Part shown: positions 11,334 through 24,187 of the stretch, one piece after another
Layout of the letters: each line of letters opens with the position of its first letter
Position numbering within the stretch: position 1 is the first letter of the stretch
DNA from: Rhyzopertha dominica
Taxonomy: Eukaryota > Arthropoda > Insecta > Coleoptera > Bostrichidae
Direction: 5' to 3'
DNA: 64,000 nt
Assembly: GCA_025024175.1 (NCBI GenBank)
Contig: QCXZ01000086.1
Span: forward strand, 1,488,001-1,552,000
The notes under the pieces: generated by a model
What the model was told of the DNA's origin: nothing
Database searches by the model: none
Seen by the model: only the letters and a program-made list of their open reading frames with translations
Program-made: the position numbers and the translations under genes

Positions 11334-14300
11334 AAATAAAGTCGTTAATTGGGTGGACCACCCTGTACATTGGTTCGCAAGATTTTATGTATGACTGCTA
11401 TCTATCATAATAGGTATCGTTTTGCATTTTTTATTAAGGAGAAGTAAGAGTGAAAGTAGGAAATAAATTCATTTTTATATAGCATTTTTATAATGTAATC
11501 CTTTGCAGAACATAACATAATAAAATTAAAATTAAAATAATTTCACAGGGTATTTCACCCTACATATTTAAACCCGTCTTTACAACTAAAAACACATTTT
11601 TCGTACTAACTTTATGGACAAATTAAAACTAATAAACATATTTTAAAGACCTTGTTTTTAGTCTTTTTGGCACAACAAAAATAAGTGTTGTCATAATACG
11701 TGCATTGTATATAATACCATACATTCGCCATAACGCAATATTTGAGATATACAACTATGCGTTTACTTAATTCTTATGTGTACCATGTGACTGTGATGGA
11801 TGTGTGAACTGCGTTTTCGTTTTGTCAAGACAGGCCAAGAGAAAATTGGGAAAACTTCTTCGGATCTATAATTCAAGCCTTCTGCTCCCCCTGGAGAACC
11901 AGGGCTTGCACAGCACTGCACTGCAAATACGAGATAAACCTAACGTTAATTCTTGTTGTCTCTTGAGCTTTCTGGCGTTTAAGCGGTGTGTGTAATTTCC
12001 TGCTTTCTGGGGGAAGCGGCATAACTTATTCCGGTGTCGTTACAAATTCGGTTTATAAACTACTATTAATTAATGCACCTGTGTTACGTTCTCCAACAAT
12101 ATACATGTTACAGCTAAGTTCACATCGTGTAGTTTTCCAAAAAGCAAGAGGGTATAATTCAGTCTGCTTCTACTTGTTATGTCATAAACCTCACCATATC
12201 AATTGTTGTAGTTTATAGATTACTAACTCGTGCATCCTTAATATGTTGGAACAAACAAGTTGCTGGATCTGCCTAGCATTGAGGGTTATGAAGATCTTAG
12301 AAGTTGAAGTCATGGCAATTGCATCATGTGGGAAAGCCAAATCAGCTTTGAAAAGCGAAAGTCTACCTCCCAAGGTGTTAAACGAATTCGTGTCTTGGGA
12401 CAACACAATACAGCCTATGCTATAATAATAATCCTGAACAAGATATGGTGCTAGATGTTTGCTAGACCTTTTGACTACTTTCTGTTTTGAAGATACATAA
12501 ATTTAAGCACGTTTCTGTTGTCATGCAAACGCCATTCTAATAGGCAAGTTTGCAGCATTTAATGAAATCGGGAGCAAAATTAGGAGCTTCCGATGCATTG
12601 GGAGGTCTGCTGTCATCTCAGTGGCAGTTTCGCGGAAACGATTCGCTTGCAATCTATATTCATCGGGAGGTATTGTGCGAAGTGCGCTCGAGATACCTGA
12701 CAACGCCTCGTAGTTTTGCAAATATGCAAATAGAACTGAATTGCTAAGAGGCGCCGACAAAGAAATACACATTTCACACGGAGTATGAAATTTATGTATA
12801 AGCTACAATGGAGCCTTGGATGTCTTGTCGAGATTTCCATCACAAATGCACGCATAAATATATTAAATGCATGTGGTAAAAATCGCTCGTATGTGAAGTC
12901 ATTTGATGTTATTTTGTTAAATATTTGCGTTTACATATAAAATAAAAATAGACCAAACAACATCTACTCTTTAACTACATGAAAATCGTAATAGTGACAA
13001 CAGTACTAGTACCATTTAGTGATAATCTTCCACGATGATATTTTTAATTTGTTAATGTTAGATGACAGTCAGACTGACTTTACAGATTGAACAAGTTTTC
13101 CCAACTTAAAACATGGTAGCATTATTACTTCAGTATATAATAAATAAGACAGACCCAGATTCAAGCTTGTGCAATACCCTTCCAAGTAGCTATTTTTAGC
13201 GCGATTTTAGCGAATTGTCTAAATGACACTAACGTTGTGTATAATAAGCTCTGGATTAGGCTGTACACTAACAAGGTTAATATTACTACGAAAAACTTGC
13301 TAGATAAGATCGTATGGAAGTTCGTTAGATGATTATCCCTGAAGTAGTATTTCCTTATCTCCTGCGTGTTCCATGCCGGGCCTAACCTCGTTACGCACAA
13401 ATTCCTTCCAGCTGTTATATACCGACGTACATCTGTGCTTAGCACACTTAGTTATCCTGCTAATATGTTTGCGCTTAAAGCATTATGCTATAAATATCAG
13501 TAATGTGTGTATGTTTGTATTTGCGGTATGGCCCGCAACTGGTTAGCTGTACATTAGGGGAGAGGATTAATGTTCACGTTATGAAACATTTTCACAATAC
13601 CGTGTACGTAATTTAATAGAACGGAGTTTGGAAGTTGTTTTAAAAAGTTTTGTTAGGTGCGAACGGGAAGCTAAAGTTGACGCTGTGAAATTGTCGTGGA
13701 TGCGCCAGATGTGAATGCATTTACGGGAATATCTCGGTTGCGCCTTTACAAATTGTTATTGTGGACGAAATTGCTGTTGCAAATAAACAGATGTAAATAA
13801 GCGAGGGGTGCCATCGGCGTAGAACGTTAAAATTTTCTCTGGGGTTCGCTTAGTGTAATTATTTAAAATGTCCTATCAGGCCAACTTCTTACTGTGGTAA
13901 TAAGTTACATATATCTGAAATGCAGCCTTTATAAGCCCTTTAGTCTGCAAATAGTTCTGTTGTAATATACGAATGCTACCGCTCTGAATTGAACATTTAT
14001 ATATAGTAATTGCCATGAAATGTGGGACGAAAATATAAATAAGATGCTTAAAATATTGATATACTAATGATACACGTAATTTTGCAGATCGTGTCTAAAA
14101 TAAATCTGTCACGAGTCTACAAATTCGTCTTTCATGTACTTAGTGAACTTACCCACATATACTTAAGTGTACTAGACGTTCTATTGTAATGGCTTACCTG
14201 CAAATCAAAGAAAGCATTAATTAACATCCATTAATAACGTCATATGTTATGTAAAACGGTGTACTGTGTAAATCAAAAGAAACTAACGAATTTCTTGCAT

Positions 14301-14594
14301 GATATCTGCCAACTTAAATACCTCAATTCGGTTAAGTGTGTGCATGTCGTGATTTTGCGCGAGCTGATGAAATATGGCTACATTCGTGAGGACGGATTGC
14401 ATACATACAGCTCACTATTCGTGTTTGATCGCTTTCATTTGTTTTTGGTAATGTATGGGAAACGCCGTGTATACGCGAAGCGAGAATTTCTCCCAGAAAT
14501 AGCTGCATGTCAGGCATTTCAGAATTTTCTTAAATTCGCCCGCCGCCAACTGTAACTTCATCGTTAACTCAACTTTAATATGCCAAACATGTGA
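11334..14594. other. gene-free stretch
   Basis: Alternates between AT-rich and moderately GC segments. Open frames of 60-100 codons at 12521-12855 (both strands), 13161-13445 (-) and 14244-14555 (+) overlap each other or lack motifs; none is supported as a gene. Confidence 0.45.
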
Positions 14595-14612
14595 GATGAT
14601 GATGATGATGAT
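14595..14612 (+). repeat. (GAT)6 microsatellite
   Basis: Six consecutive GAT units, ending in an AAT. Simple-sequence repeat, no coding context. Confidence 0.9.
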
Positions 14613-16636
14613 AATGTAGATATTCAGGAGCGCCTCTGGGTCGAGTTTTTAAAAAGGTTGTCTACCTGGTCAATGCGAGATTTCCATTAAAAGGATCTTT
14701 GAGTATTTAACACTGGCAAATATATTATTCTATCAAAAGAAGATGTATATCTCTCATGGTTTGAGCAGCATTGAGTTCTTCTTTTTCAATAAGTACTGTA
14801 CAAGTCTCCTTCAATTTTCGAACTAAATAGGCGTTTAAAATTTAACGCTGTTTCATGTCCTTTCTCAAAAAGGGTGGTTTGGATTTTTACACGCGAGTCT
14901 GGCCCCTGCACTAAACTTGACAGTTTTTTTATAAAAAGTTTGTTAGTAGAGATATTGAATCTGTTTTTACAAAAAATACTTCCTTTTTGTACCACACTTT
15001 CTAATACAAGTAAACACACTCTCTGTATATTATTCGTATTTGATATTTGTAATATCGAACTGTTTAAAAAAAGCAAAATATTCTCGTTACATGCCGGGAT
15101 TTATTATTAATGATTTGCTTTACAAAAAAGCTGCCTGTATGCGTCGATATGGATCATGTACGAATTGCTGGAGATACTTGCAAGTCGTAAATTACCAGTA
15201 AGTAACTCGTCTTCAATTCGCGAAATGTCGCTACCAGCTTATCGCTTTAGTACACCTAAGTCAATTTTGATTAAGGATCTTGGTAAACCCTCCAAAAGGA
15301 GCGTTCTTTAAGTGTCGCTATCGGGAAGAGGCAAATTTGAAACTCAAATCTTTGGATCCATTTAATCCAGAGTGTGCTGAAATATGTTTGCAGGCCACCC
15401 CACAAGAGCATGGGCCAACTTGGACCAGCGTAGTGGATCCGGGAGACGCGATACGTGCACATGTATTATGCTGGCGACAAACACTAAAATCCGTCAATTC
15501 CAGTAATGCCCGACTGATACAGAGATTACCGGTAAACAGTGGAATTGTCGAACCGCCTCGGCGTTTGGCTAGCCATGCCATCAATTCGCAAAAGCAGCTG
15601 AACCGTTTCCGACAAACGGTGAGTCGGGTCAGCGAATCCTGTTTGCGTCTTTCAACTAATTTAGGCAATAATCTATTTTGTGATCAAATAAATAAACTTT
15701 GAATTGTCTTAAAACAAGTTTTCCTCTCTAAGAAAAGTAATAAAATCAGACTTCTGCGCTATAACTGCATACAGGTATGAGTCAGTGAAATATGAGAAAG
15801 TTAAAGAACCATTTAAGGTAATGAAATACCTGATTTAACATTTTAAAAAGAGGGTGCTTTAATTTAAAAAAGCCAATGTCATTCAAATGATAATTATGAC
15901 AAATAATGTTTGGCCTCCTTTTGTATGTACCCTGAATCCCCTAAACTGTAAGAATGTTGTGGCATAATCTTGTTTCAGGTAATTAAGCAGGATGTTCGTC
16001 GCAATGGCCACACAACGGCCAAACGCAGCATAAAATCCCGCTAACGGGAGTGACCTCTTCGGGCAATCGTGGCTCCCTGCCAAGTCGCGGTGGAAGCGCG
16101 AAATAATCGTGATCAAGCTGCAGAACAGAAACTTATTCCGGGGGAAATTACTGAAACCGCCCGAGTTATAAGGGAGTTGCAGGTAAGGCCACCACCCAGT
16201 GCTCTCGATAGTTCGCTTTCTTTGAAGGACCGGATACCGTCGGGAGCAATCGTATGGTGGAAGTTGTTAGAGCTCCTCAACTCTCCGGGCCATAAATCTA
16301 TGGCGGCGACGCGTAACGTATGCGCTGAACAATAGAGCGCCGCGACTTTCGTGATATACACACGACGCTTTGTTCAGTTTCAGACGAAATTTCATTTTAA
16401 CAAGTTTGGGGTTTGTTTTTGTCGCCCATCTTCCTTTATCCCCGCAGTTAAGAGATCCAGGTGGCTGGGGTCCGCTGCGCCAGCTCCCTGAGTCCCAGGA
16501 TTCCCTCAGTGAGGAACGGCTGGAGGTTGGAACACTTTATTTTGACAGAAAGGGCAATGAATTTTAAGCTAAGCACTAGTTTACTTCAGAAAAATATTGT
16601 CTCGGTTCAGAAAACCTTAATAGAGAAAGCCTGCAA
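14613..16636. other. GC-richer stretch with unassigned open frames
   Basis: Between about 15,270 and 16,570 the base composition rises and stops become rarer on both strands. The frame 15280-15702 (+, 140 codons) overlaps one of 116 codons at 15318-15668 (-), and 16069-16335 (+) overlaps 16113-16361 (-). Open frames on both strands at once are what low stop density gives, so I do not call a gene. The plus frame at 16069 has a GTAAGG at about 16183 that could be a splice donor, but no partner acceptor or domain supports it. Confidence 0.35.
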
Positions 16637-16945
16637 GTATAAAACACGAATTCGTTTGACTATAAAAAATTTCTCACTAAGCACAATGATACAACGAAGA
16701 GATGTTGTTCCCGTATATTTAGCATTAAAACCCGGCGCCTCCACCAAAATTGACAGCCAGTATGTATAAGACACCAGTTCGTGTGACTATAAAAAATTTC
16801 TCAGTAGGCACAATGGTACAACGGAGAGATACTCGTATTAGTTCCATACATTTATTATAAAATCCGGCGCCTCCACCAAAATTGTCGGTCCATGTGTATG
16901 AAACGGTAACTCGTTTGATTATAAAAAGTAAATTAGTAAATATAT
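16637..16945. repeat. tandem repeat, 127-132 bp unit, about 2.4 copies
   Basis: The unit starts are near 16637, 16764 and 16896. Each begins GTATAA or GTATGA, then a variant of TTCGTTTGACTATAAAAA. The first two continue with TTTCTCA, a GCACAATG block and ACAACG(A/G)AGAGAT, and end with (C/T)CCGGCGCCTCCACCA. The third breaks off after about 50 bp. On the minus strand the shared end block reads CAATTTTGGTGGAGGCGCCG; TGGTGGAG plus GCCGGG has the form of an LTR-retrotransposon primer-binding site complementary to the 3' end of tRNA-Ala. I infer tandem duplication of an LTR/leader junction. The repetition is certain; the retrotransposon origin is a hypothesis. Confidence 0.8.
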
Positions 16946-19777
16946 GGAGTCAAATGTGATGATTCGTTTGCTTATCATAAACGTTCTAGTCCCTACACAA
17001 TGTCACTAAGTTCTTTGATTCGAGTACTTGGTAGAAAATCTCTCTACTTCCTGTTGAAAGGAAGAAGCGAAGTCGCAAATAATAGGGGTAGGCAGCTTAA
17101 GGTTTATATAACTGCAGTCGGAACACATATCGGGTAGATATAACCGTCGGCAGTTCCATTTGATAATATATGTCCGGTAGTGTTATATCCGGTGCGCTTC
17201 GTATTGTGGGGGTGAATTTTATCATTGTGTCTTCCATAAAAAGCGCTCCATATTCATAAATATCTTCGCACAATGGCTTTCGGCAGCTATTGGCGTTCCT
17301 CATTGTTGATATAAATCCGTGGTTTTCAATTTAGGGTCAAAATTACAAGGGCCTTTGTTAAAATGGTTCTAAATCATCTTGAGGAAATGACAAATCGATA
17401 GAGTAGGGCTCCAACTTGAGACGAAGTTCACGAGTAAACGGAGGTGAACCGGACAGCGATAATTAATTGCATAATTTAATAATTCTCGTACTGCGTAATT
17501 TAATTCTATAGCAATCAGTCCTAAAGAGATGGTTCAACAGGCGCAAGTTATTTGAGTACACCGCTGAATGGGTCTGTCAAAATAACCCCAGAATTGTTAC
17601 ATCCGCAACGGGAAAATTGAATCATGTTCCTCGCGTGCAGTTTGACGTCTAGGAATTTGCAAATTTTCTTAATAACTGAAGATCCCACGTTTTGCATGGC
17701 AAATAAGATGGAAACGGGTGTTCGCTAGAATAAAAAAGTAGCCTTTGTGAATGGCGATTAGAGCTTTAAAAATATGCAAAATGCATATAAAGTGCATACA
17801 TGAATATTTTAAAAATAAACTAAAAATGCATATGCATTTATTATTCGGAATGCAATCTGGGTGTTCGGTTGTTTCCTTGCAAACAAACCTTCTGCTAAGT
17901 ACTAAGCCGGTTGCAGCCTTTGAGCAATTATAATAGTTTATTGCCGAAAGATTAAAGATTAAAAGGAATAAGTAATGACCAAAATTGATAGAGTGCAATC
18001 GCTTTCCGTTTTTTATAACTGGTTGTAAATTCCTTCATTTTAAAAAATCATTTCATTCATTTTGTACCACTTCTATTTAGATTTAAGGGTTAACCAGAAA
18101 ACTACCATTTAGTAGATAATAAAACTAAACAGCTTGGTAAGAATAATAAGATCTACGAAAAATTTTGCACCGTTTAAAAAAAAACGAAGGTTATCAAAAA
18201 CTAATACTAAATAGTATTATCAAATCATCATTGACATCTTGTGAAGTGGAACGCGTGCAAATTAATCTTAACGGATACAAGAGAAAGTTTCAATTTAGAC
18301 AACTTAGTAATATATTGTTTTAGAAATAATAAATGTAACAATTAATAAATGTCTTATGATTGTAAACAATAATGATACATTGTATGTTTGTTAATTTTTA
18401 TTTTTTATGTGTATAATGTAGCTTTTACAATAAATAATGTAAAGTAAAGTGATTATTTCTAAAAGTAAGTTACTTCTACAACTCTTTGTATATATGACTA
18501 TATTTTTTTGTCTATAGTATGTGATTTAGAACAATAGTAATTTGCTACTCTATTCTTTTAGAACATGTAACCACGAATTGAAGGAAAAGTATTTAAGCGG
18601 CTTCTATGTCTTCTGATTATCTAAACCTAAACGGCAGTTAGTATCAAAGGACAGATATTTTAAAATGCAATTTTCTCTACNTTACTCGACAGACTTCAAA
18701 GACCGTACCGAGGACGTTCTGCAGCGCCAAATACAAAAAGAGAAAAGAAACGATTGCAGATATACGCCCACATGAATGGCTTGAACATTGCCGTCCATGA
18801 TGCGAGGGAAACTTAGCATAATGCAATTTTAATGTGTCGATACACATCTCTTTTTTCCTGTGGGTGTCAGATGTGCAAGTGGTTGACAAATTGCACAGAG
18901 ATTAACTGATTTATTTCAACTAACGATGTTTGTAATGTCAAGCTTTATCGACCCCATATCGCGTGGCAAACATCATGTGGGCTTGAGTACACGTGTTGTA
19001 ATGCAGGAGGGGTAGAGTACGTTTCGTTAGAACCATTTGGAGCGTATAAATCGAGTACACGTCATAGCAGCATCTAGGTTTAGATAAAATTAAGTATAAT
19101 TTTAAAGGTTAGTATCAAGAAAAACCTTTCTTACTCAAATTGTAGGTATTTATGATTGTAATCATTCGTAAACCTGCAGGCAATACTAAACAAAAGCTTG
19201 GTCATCTTCAACCATATCTATTAGATTACTTGCTCACCAAGACGCTGTTCTAGTTTAAATGTACGATGTCCAAGTTTAGATATGCAACCGTGTCTCCTCA
19301 TATATTCTCTGTTTATCAGTGTTTTGTGCCCTAGGGCGATAAGCTTATACGGAATGTACAGTGCTAGACTGTAGAGCAGCAGGATATTTGACGTCCTATC
19401 GCAGTGGTTTGATTTTTGTTTTCGTGCCCCATCCAAAGCTATCGATCGATAGGTCTGGAGGGCTTGTGTAATTAATTTGTCTGTTAATGAAACTGATATC
19501 TCTACTAAAGTGCTTGTTGTCCATTTGACCACGTCTGTGTTATTTGCTTTCCTCTACTTGTGCAATGTCATACTCTTAAGCAGTGCCAAAAGTACGACTA
19601 TCACTTCATGAAGAATATATTGTTGCATTCCATCACTGGCGGAGGTAAGATTAACAACTACATGGACCTAAACGTGCCTCTGGCTTTCAGCAACTCAGGT
19701 AATATTGGCCTAATCGTCACACCGATTCTGTTGTCTTCTGTCGAGTAACAGTATTAAAATCAAACTGAAATGAAGAA
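16946..19777. other. gene-free stretch
   Basis: Mostly very AT-rich. Open frames at 17669-17998 (-) and 17751-17933 (+) are antiparallel shadows without motifs; 19221-19532 (-) is unrecognised. A single N lies at 18681. Confidence 0.5.
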
Positions 19778-20040
19778 ACCCTACCCACAATGATAAATTA
19801 GAGAGCCTACATACGAATTTCGGCCATCTTCAGTAGAGTGAAGGACTTCTTGAATGTCTGGAGTATTAACGCCAGGTCTTCAGCGGAAGTGAACAATGAC
19901 GGCCACTGATGGCTCATCCCATATCTGAAGTCAGATTGAACTGGGACGTGCTGGTTCCTTGCAGGATCTGTCCCAGATTACTTAGGCAACTGTGCCCTTA
20001 CGTTTAGGACGTCGCCTGGCACTTAAATACCACCGGATGG
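19778..20040 (-). repeat. interspersed-repeat fragment with hammerhead-like tail
   Basis: Read on the minus strand, the segment ends CTGAAGATGGCCGAAATTCG (from 19833), then TAGGCTCTCTAA and a GTGGGTAGGG-like end near 19780. The same order (CTGAAGRTGGC, CCGAAAT, CGTATTTTGGCTCTCTAA, TGTGGTTGGGG) is found on the minus strand at 55358-55426, so this is a dispersed family. Its body upstream on the minus strand (about 20040-19835) is locally GC-rich and distinct from its surroundings. Which element it belongs to is not resolved; a retroelement 3' tail is the likely reading. Confidence 0.55.
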
Positions 20041-20902
20041 TCCCTTCAACATGTGCCCTGGAGATTACGTGATTGAAAGCCGTCATTTATGTCAAAGTAT
20101 CGAAACTGATGCCGATAGAACGAGTTCACATTCCGTCCAGGACCGTGCGGTGATCGATCAATTATTTTTTGGGAGGGAATTTTCACGTCGACGTACGTAC
20201 GTTTCCGGTGACAACCAGCCCGCAAGCTTCAAATTACGGTGCGCGGCAATTTTGTATTTAGTTAACTAACGCTCTCGCCCGTTTAATAACAATTCTCGTG
20301 TTTTATTGCGACAGGCTAGTGCTTAATAATGGTTATTTCAACATGTTTGCGAAACGTTACTGTCACCGTTATTAGTTGTACGTTTAAATGATAGCCAGTC
20401 AAAAAGTGCGTACTTAATTAAAGCTTTATATCAAGTACAAAACGCTGCTACTGAAACACCTAATTTAGCAAGGAGCGGTGCGACGTCCAAGTGAAGGAAA
20501 TCTTGCTGCAGCTAAATTTAATAGTGAGTCGAAATGCATGTTAAGGAATGTGATTGCCTATGTTTTTATTCAATTTTAATCGATTTTTAAATAGTTATAT
20601 GTTTCAGCAATTATCAACTCAGTAGCAGTATAAAGGGAAATACACTTTTATCAAATAATTGCTTGATACAACCATTTTATTTCTTTAAACTAGTTAAAAA
20701 AGTGTTCAGCAACGGTTAATGAGAAGAGATTGATTGAGAAACAAAGGATATATTTATCTTTAAGCACTGTTTTTCAAGCAAACCTGAGGAGCAACATTTT
20801 GAGAAAAGTTTACGAAGCAAGGGGAGTCAAAGCAAAAAACCACAGAATTTATAGAAACGCTTTAGTGGAAATACTAGATGTAAAAAGAAGATTAGAATAA
20901 GG
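20041..20902. other. gene-free stretch
   Basis: Contains a short plus-strand frame (20051-20269) without motifs and a TACGTACGTACG run near 20190. Nothing else recognised. Confidence 0.5.
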
Positions 20903-21190
20903 ATGATAAAAAATTTCAAGGGAGATATTTCTCGAGAAAATCTTGGTGGTGATAGAGTTGGAACAAAATATGAGCTTATCAACACTTAAATATAGAAAAT
21001 CGTGTTGTTACAAAAGTATAAAAGAGCCATAAGATAGTGATGATCAAGTTGCATAATGAAATGCATATTATTTGGTCAGTCATGTTTAAATGTAAGTCCA
21101 ATTCATATATGCCGTTTGAAAAGGTAGAATTCCGAAATAATGCAGAATACAATTTCTGTTTGCAACTTGGCGTCTCATATTAAATGCCTG
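20903..21190 (+). pseudogene. relic of an insect transposase-like ORF
   Basis: The frame starting at 20903 reads MIKNFKGDISRENLGGDR before stopping. After frameshifts the order continues with IIWSVMFKCKSNSYMP, then EFRNNAEYNFCLQLG, up to about 21180. I recognise the layout of a large insect protein family of likely transposon origin: a GDxSxENxGGDR stretch, a SHYGR/YL block, LWxxY, then FRNIFNxxFNxGF followed by a Cys motif. The SHYGR block and the Cys motif are lost here and several stops interrupt the frame. Assignment is from memory of the motif order, not a search. It abuts a LINE relic in the opposite orientation (21195-21465). Confidence 0.4.
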
Positions 21191-21194
21191 CAAT

Positions 21195-21465
21195 AACTAA
21201 TAAGTAATGTGGAGCAAAATACCCTGCGGTATTCCACGTCAAATATGAACCAAAGGATGGTGTTGAGCCCAAAATTCTAGTGACTTGGTAACAAGCTGAA
21301 ATGCCAAAGCTTTCTCCAATATCTTAGATAGCAGTGGCAGCATTATTAAGGTCGGAGAACTTCAAATTTTTGGAATTAACAATAGGTTTATGATTCAGGA
21401 CGAACATCATTGGGAATTGAAGAGTTAAGAGTTTGAGTAATACCGATTATTTTCACAATCCAGCT
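21195..21465 (-). pseudogene. Jockey-like LINE reverse transcriptase relic
   Basis: One minus-strand frame (about 21352-21200) gives MLPLLSKILEKALAFQLV, matching the RT block RPIxxLPxLSKILEK..xxQL that follows the first conserved Lys region. After one stop it continues with RGIPQGILLHITY, the GxPQGSxLGPxLF motif. Upstream, FPMMFVLNHKPIVNSK resembles the FPxxWKxAxVxPIxK lead-in. The segment between QL and GIPQG is far shorter than in any complete RT, so the central palm with the first catalytic Asp has been deleted; YADD is not found either. Non-functional. Confidence 0.65.
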
Positions 21466-24139
21466 GTTGAGCTTCAGATGCTAGCAAACACTATTATATT
21501 CATTCAACTTTAGGTGTCTTTTTTATCTGCTCGATGTAAATAAAGAAAAACTGTGTAAGGTTCATTGGAAAAAAGCACTGTCAAAGCGGTAGTTGTGTCT
21601 ATTTAATACTCGTTCCGTTCATTTAGAGAGAGCATTGTCAGACAGCACTAGTTTTCCATGTGTGAGAAAAAAGTCATTTCCCTTTGATCACACACTCTAC
21701 ATGCAGTTTCCTGTCCGCAAACATTCCTACCGCTTAAGCAGCTATATGCAGATGTTACGGTTTGTACCATACTTCAAATATTTGTTTTTGCTGCCCCTCG
21801 AGCAAGTCTGGAATTTAACGTCACGGGCTGGATGGAGGTAAAGGAGTTGTAATTCTCTTATTCACGTTGGGGAATCTGTACAGCTAGCTGTCCCTTTCAT
21901 TAAAATCAGGTTAACATAGATTTTACGTCAAAAGCAGCGTGCTGTGATCGAACCGTGTTAGCGTTGAGTCAGCGGATAAATAACCTCGGTTCCTCAGTAG
22001 CAAATATCGTTCTGGAAAGTGCGATACAGGCCGCTACGCCAGCACGCACACCCGGAATGGAGTCGAACATTTTTTTACAATGAATAAATTATTAAGTAAT
22101 TTGAATTCGACCTATTTCTTTTCGAACAGAATTTTACCTATAGTACAGTTAAAAAAGAGATATAAACCTCGGCATGAAATATCTTTCATATCTTTTCATA
22201 TATGTATATATGTACAAAGAAAGCAACGTTTTAAGCTCAGTATTTAAACAATGTTAATGTATATTCCTTTTAGAAGCAAACGTAACCTTTCCCACTCTCT
22301 CAACGAGGCTGAAAGAAAGGCTACTGGAAGCCTCTTATCATTAAAGATTTTTTTCAGGTAAGACCGCCATTGAGAAAATATTCTCAAACATTTACTGAAG
22401 TTAGAAACCCGTCTCCGTATCAGACAGAAATTAATACACCCTACATATTTTGCAATTACTGTGCAATAAGGACTGTCTTTACATCGTAGTAAGGATGTCC
22501 TCTTCTGCTGCTGCTTCTTGCTGCATGGAATATTTCCTAGAATATCNCCAGGAAATTAATTAATACTAATGTATTAATATAGACAATATTTTGTTCGATT
22601 GCATAGTATGTCCAGTGAAAGTTTTGCCTTTCAATAAACTTATAGCTGACTTAACTGATAGGTCAGCTCTTAAAAAAAATCAGAATAGGGGTTACAAACA
22701 TTAGAATACCTTAGAGCTTTAGAGGAATTAATAGACATGCTATAAAACTTGACATCGAGTGTTAATCTAGAGAACATACTGACTGACGTCATGATAGTTT
22801 TAATATTTCATTGTTATTGTATTGTAACGAACTCACATTATTAAATATATGCTTAATACAGGATCATTCAGTCAGAACCGTCCTCGTTCCCTTCTGTCAT
22901 TAGGATTATCCCCTTAACTTTCTAGGACCACCCTTATCCTGCCGCTTGATAAGATGAGCGATAATCTTTCGCCTTCAATTTTGTAGCATTATTAATTAAA
23001 GTTTCGTTTTGTTTGAGCAGTTTCCTTTTACTACAGTTTAATAACCTATCACTTCCAGATTTTGCTGGCAAAGGCTGAACTCAGAAGCTTGTAGTGTAAA
23101 TTTAGCGTTTGGATTTTACTTTAACTTAGTTAAGGGTGCTTTATTCAACTTTACTTATGTCGTACAAGTTCCAAATTTAATAATTATTGTTACAAATTAA
23201 CTTTATGATGAGATAAGAACGCAATGGAATCAAATGACTTGGTTTTTTTTGACTGGGCAAACAGATGATAATTTTTATGCCAATTTTTGTGCCTTTATTT
23301 TTATAAACTGGTATAGATTTCCTCGTCGCTGTTTTAATAATATTTTTGACTTTATAAGGTGTTACAAGTAAGAAGAACGTTTTATAATTAATAAATTAAT
23401 GGCTATTAGTTGTAATCTGTAAAATAGTCATTAAGAAAACTTCACACATGTCTTTACGAGTGGTGAAGGTTTTTAATCGTCAGTTCTGATTTCTGTTACA
23501 TTACTGACCGACAAAAAAATTGTAGTCGTACAATAAAGCTCAATAGTATATTATAGTAGAATGAACCTATCTACACCTAAAAATGGCCAAAAAAAAATTG
23601 TTACACATAAGGTTTTATTTTTACAATAAACTCGTTGACGGTTCATTGTATAAGTGTTTGTTTAACGATAATCAACATCTCGACGATACAAAATACAAAT
23701 TTGTACTGCTAAACTATGTGAAACTGACTTAATATCGCCAATCTTAAAGTCCAGTTCAGCGAAAAAGGGTAGATGCAATAGAGATCTCGCTGCTACAGCA
23801 ATCAAGTCACGGGTTCTATTAAAATTTAATTTTACAGACTGAAAGCATTTTCTTGTGAGTAATGTCCACTGAAATCGAATCTGCTCAAAGAGATAACCCC
23901 CAGGCTTCAGGTCTTTGTGGGCGCCTGCAGGTCAGATCGCAACCTGTCGAACGTTCTCTGAGAAAGCATTTCTTACTTTGGAAGTTTTATTTTCAATTGG
24001 TCAGGAACGGGAAGGGCACTTTGTACCTCGCGAATGCATTCATTCGGTAGTATAAATTATAGAATCATCCCTTGTTTACGAGAACTAAGTTCTGTCCACT
24101 ATCAAAACAGAAAAAGCGCCAAGTAATTAAAAGTAAACA
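21466..24139. other. gene-free stretch
   Basis: The frame 21593-21841 (+) begins with NTRSVHLERALSD, loosely like the NxRSL start of LINE endonucleases, but no further endonuclease motif follows. A single N lies at 22547. From 22,400 to 23,700 the sequence is AT-rich with no open frame worth reporting. Confidence 0.45.
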
Positions 24140-24187
24140 GCGAGCGACGTTGTTTGCGGCAACTACATTTTTTTAGTTGCTGCTCGC
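24140..24187. repeat. bipartite inverted repeat
   Basis: Outer arms GCGAGC (24140-24145) and GCTCGC (24182-24187) enclose inner arms GCAACT (24159-24164) and AGTTGC (24175-24180). The left side has a 13-base bulge that the right side lacks. No known RNA class matches; a transposon end or chance structure are both possible. Confidence 0.45.

Noticed and set aside
15280..15702. 140-codon plus-strand open frame
   Set aside because: A 116-codon frame lies antiparallel inside it and no domain is recognisable; both reflect low stop density in a GC-richer island.
16728..16752. The CGGCGCCTCCACCA block as the 3' end of a tRNA gene or tRNA-derived SINE
   Set aside because: No D-arm, anticodon arm or A/B boxes lie upstream in either unit; the primer-binding-site reading on the other strand fits better.
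21593..21841. NTRSVHLERALSD as the start of a LINE endonuclease
   Set aside because: No further endonuclease motif follows in any frame.
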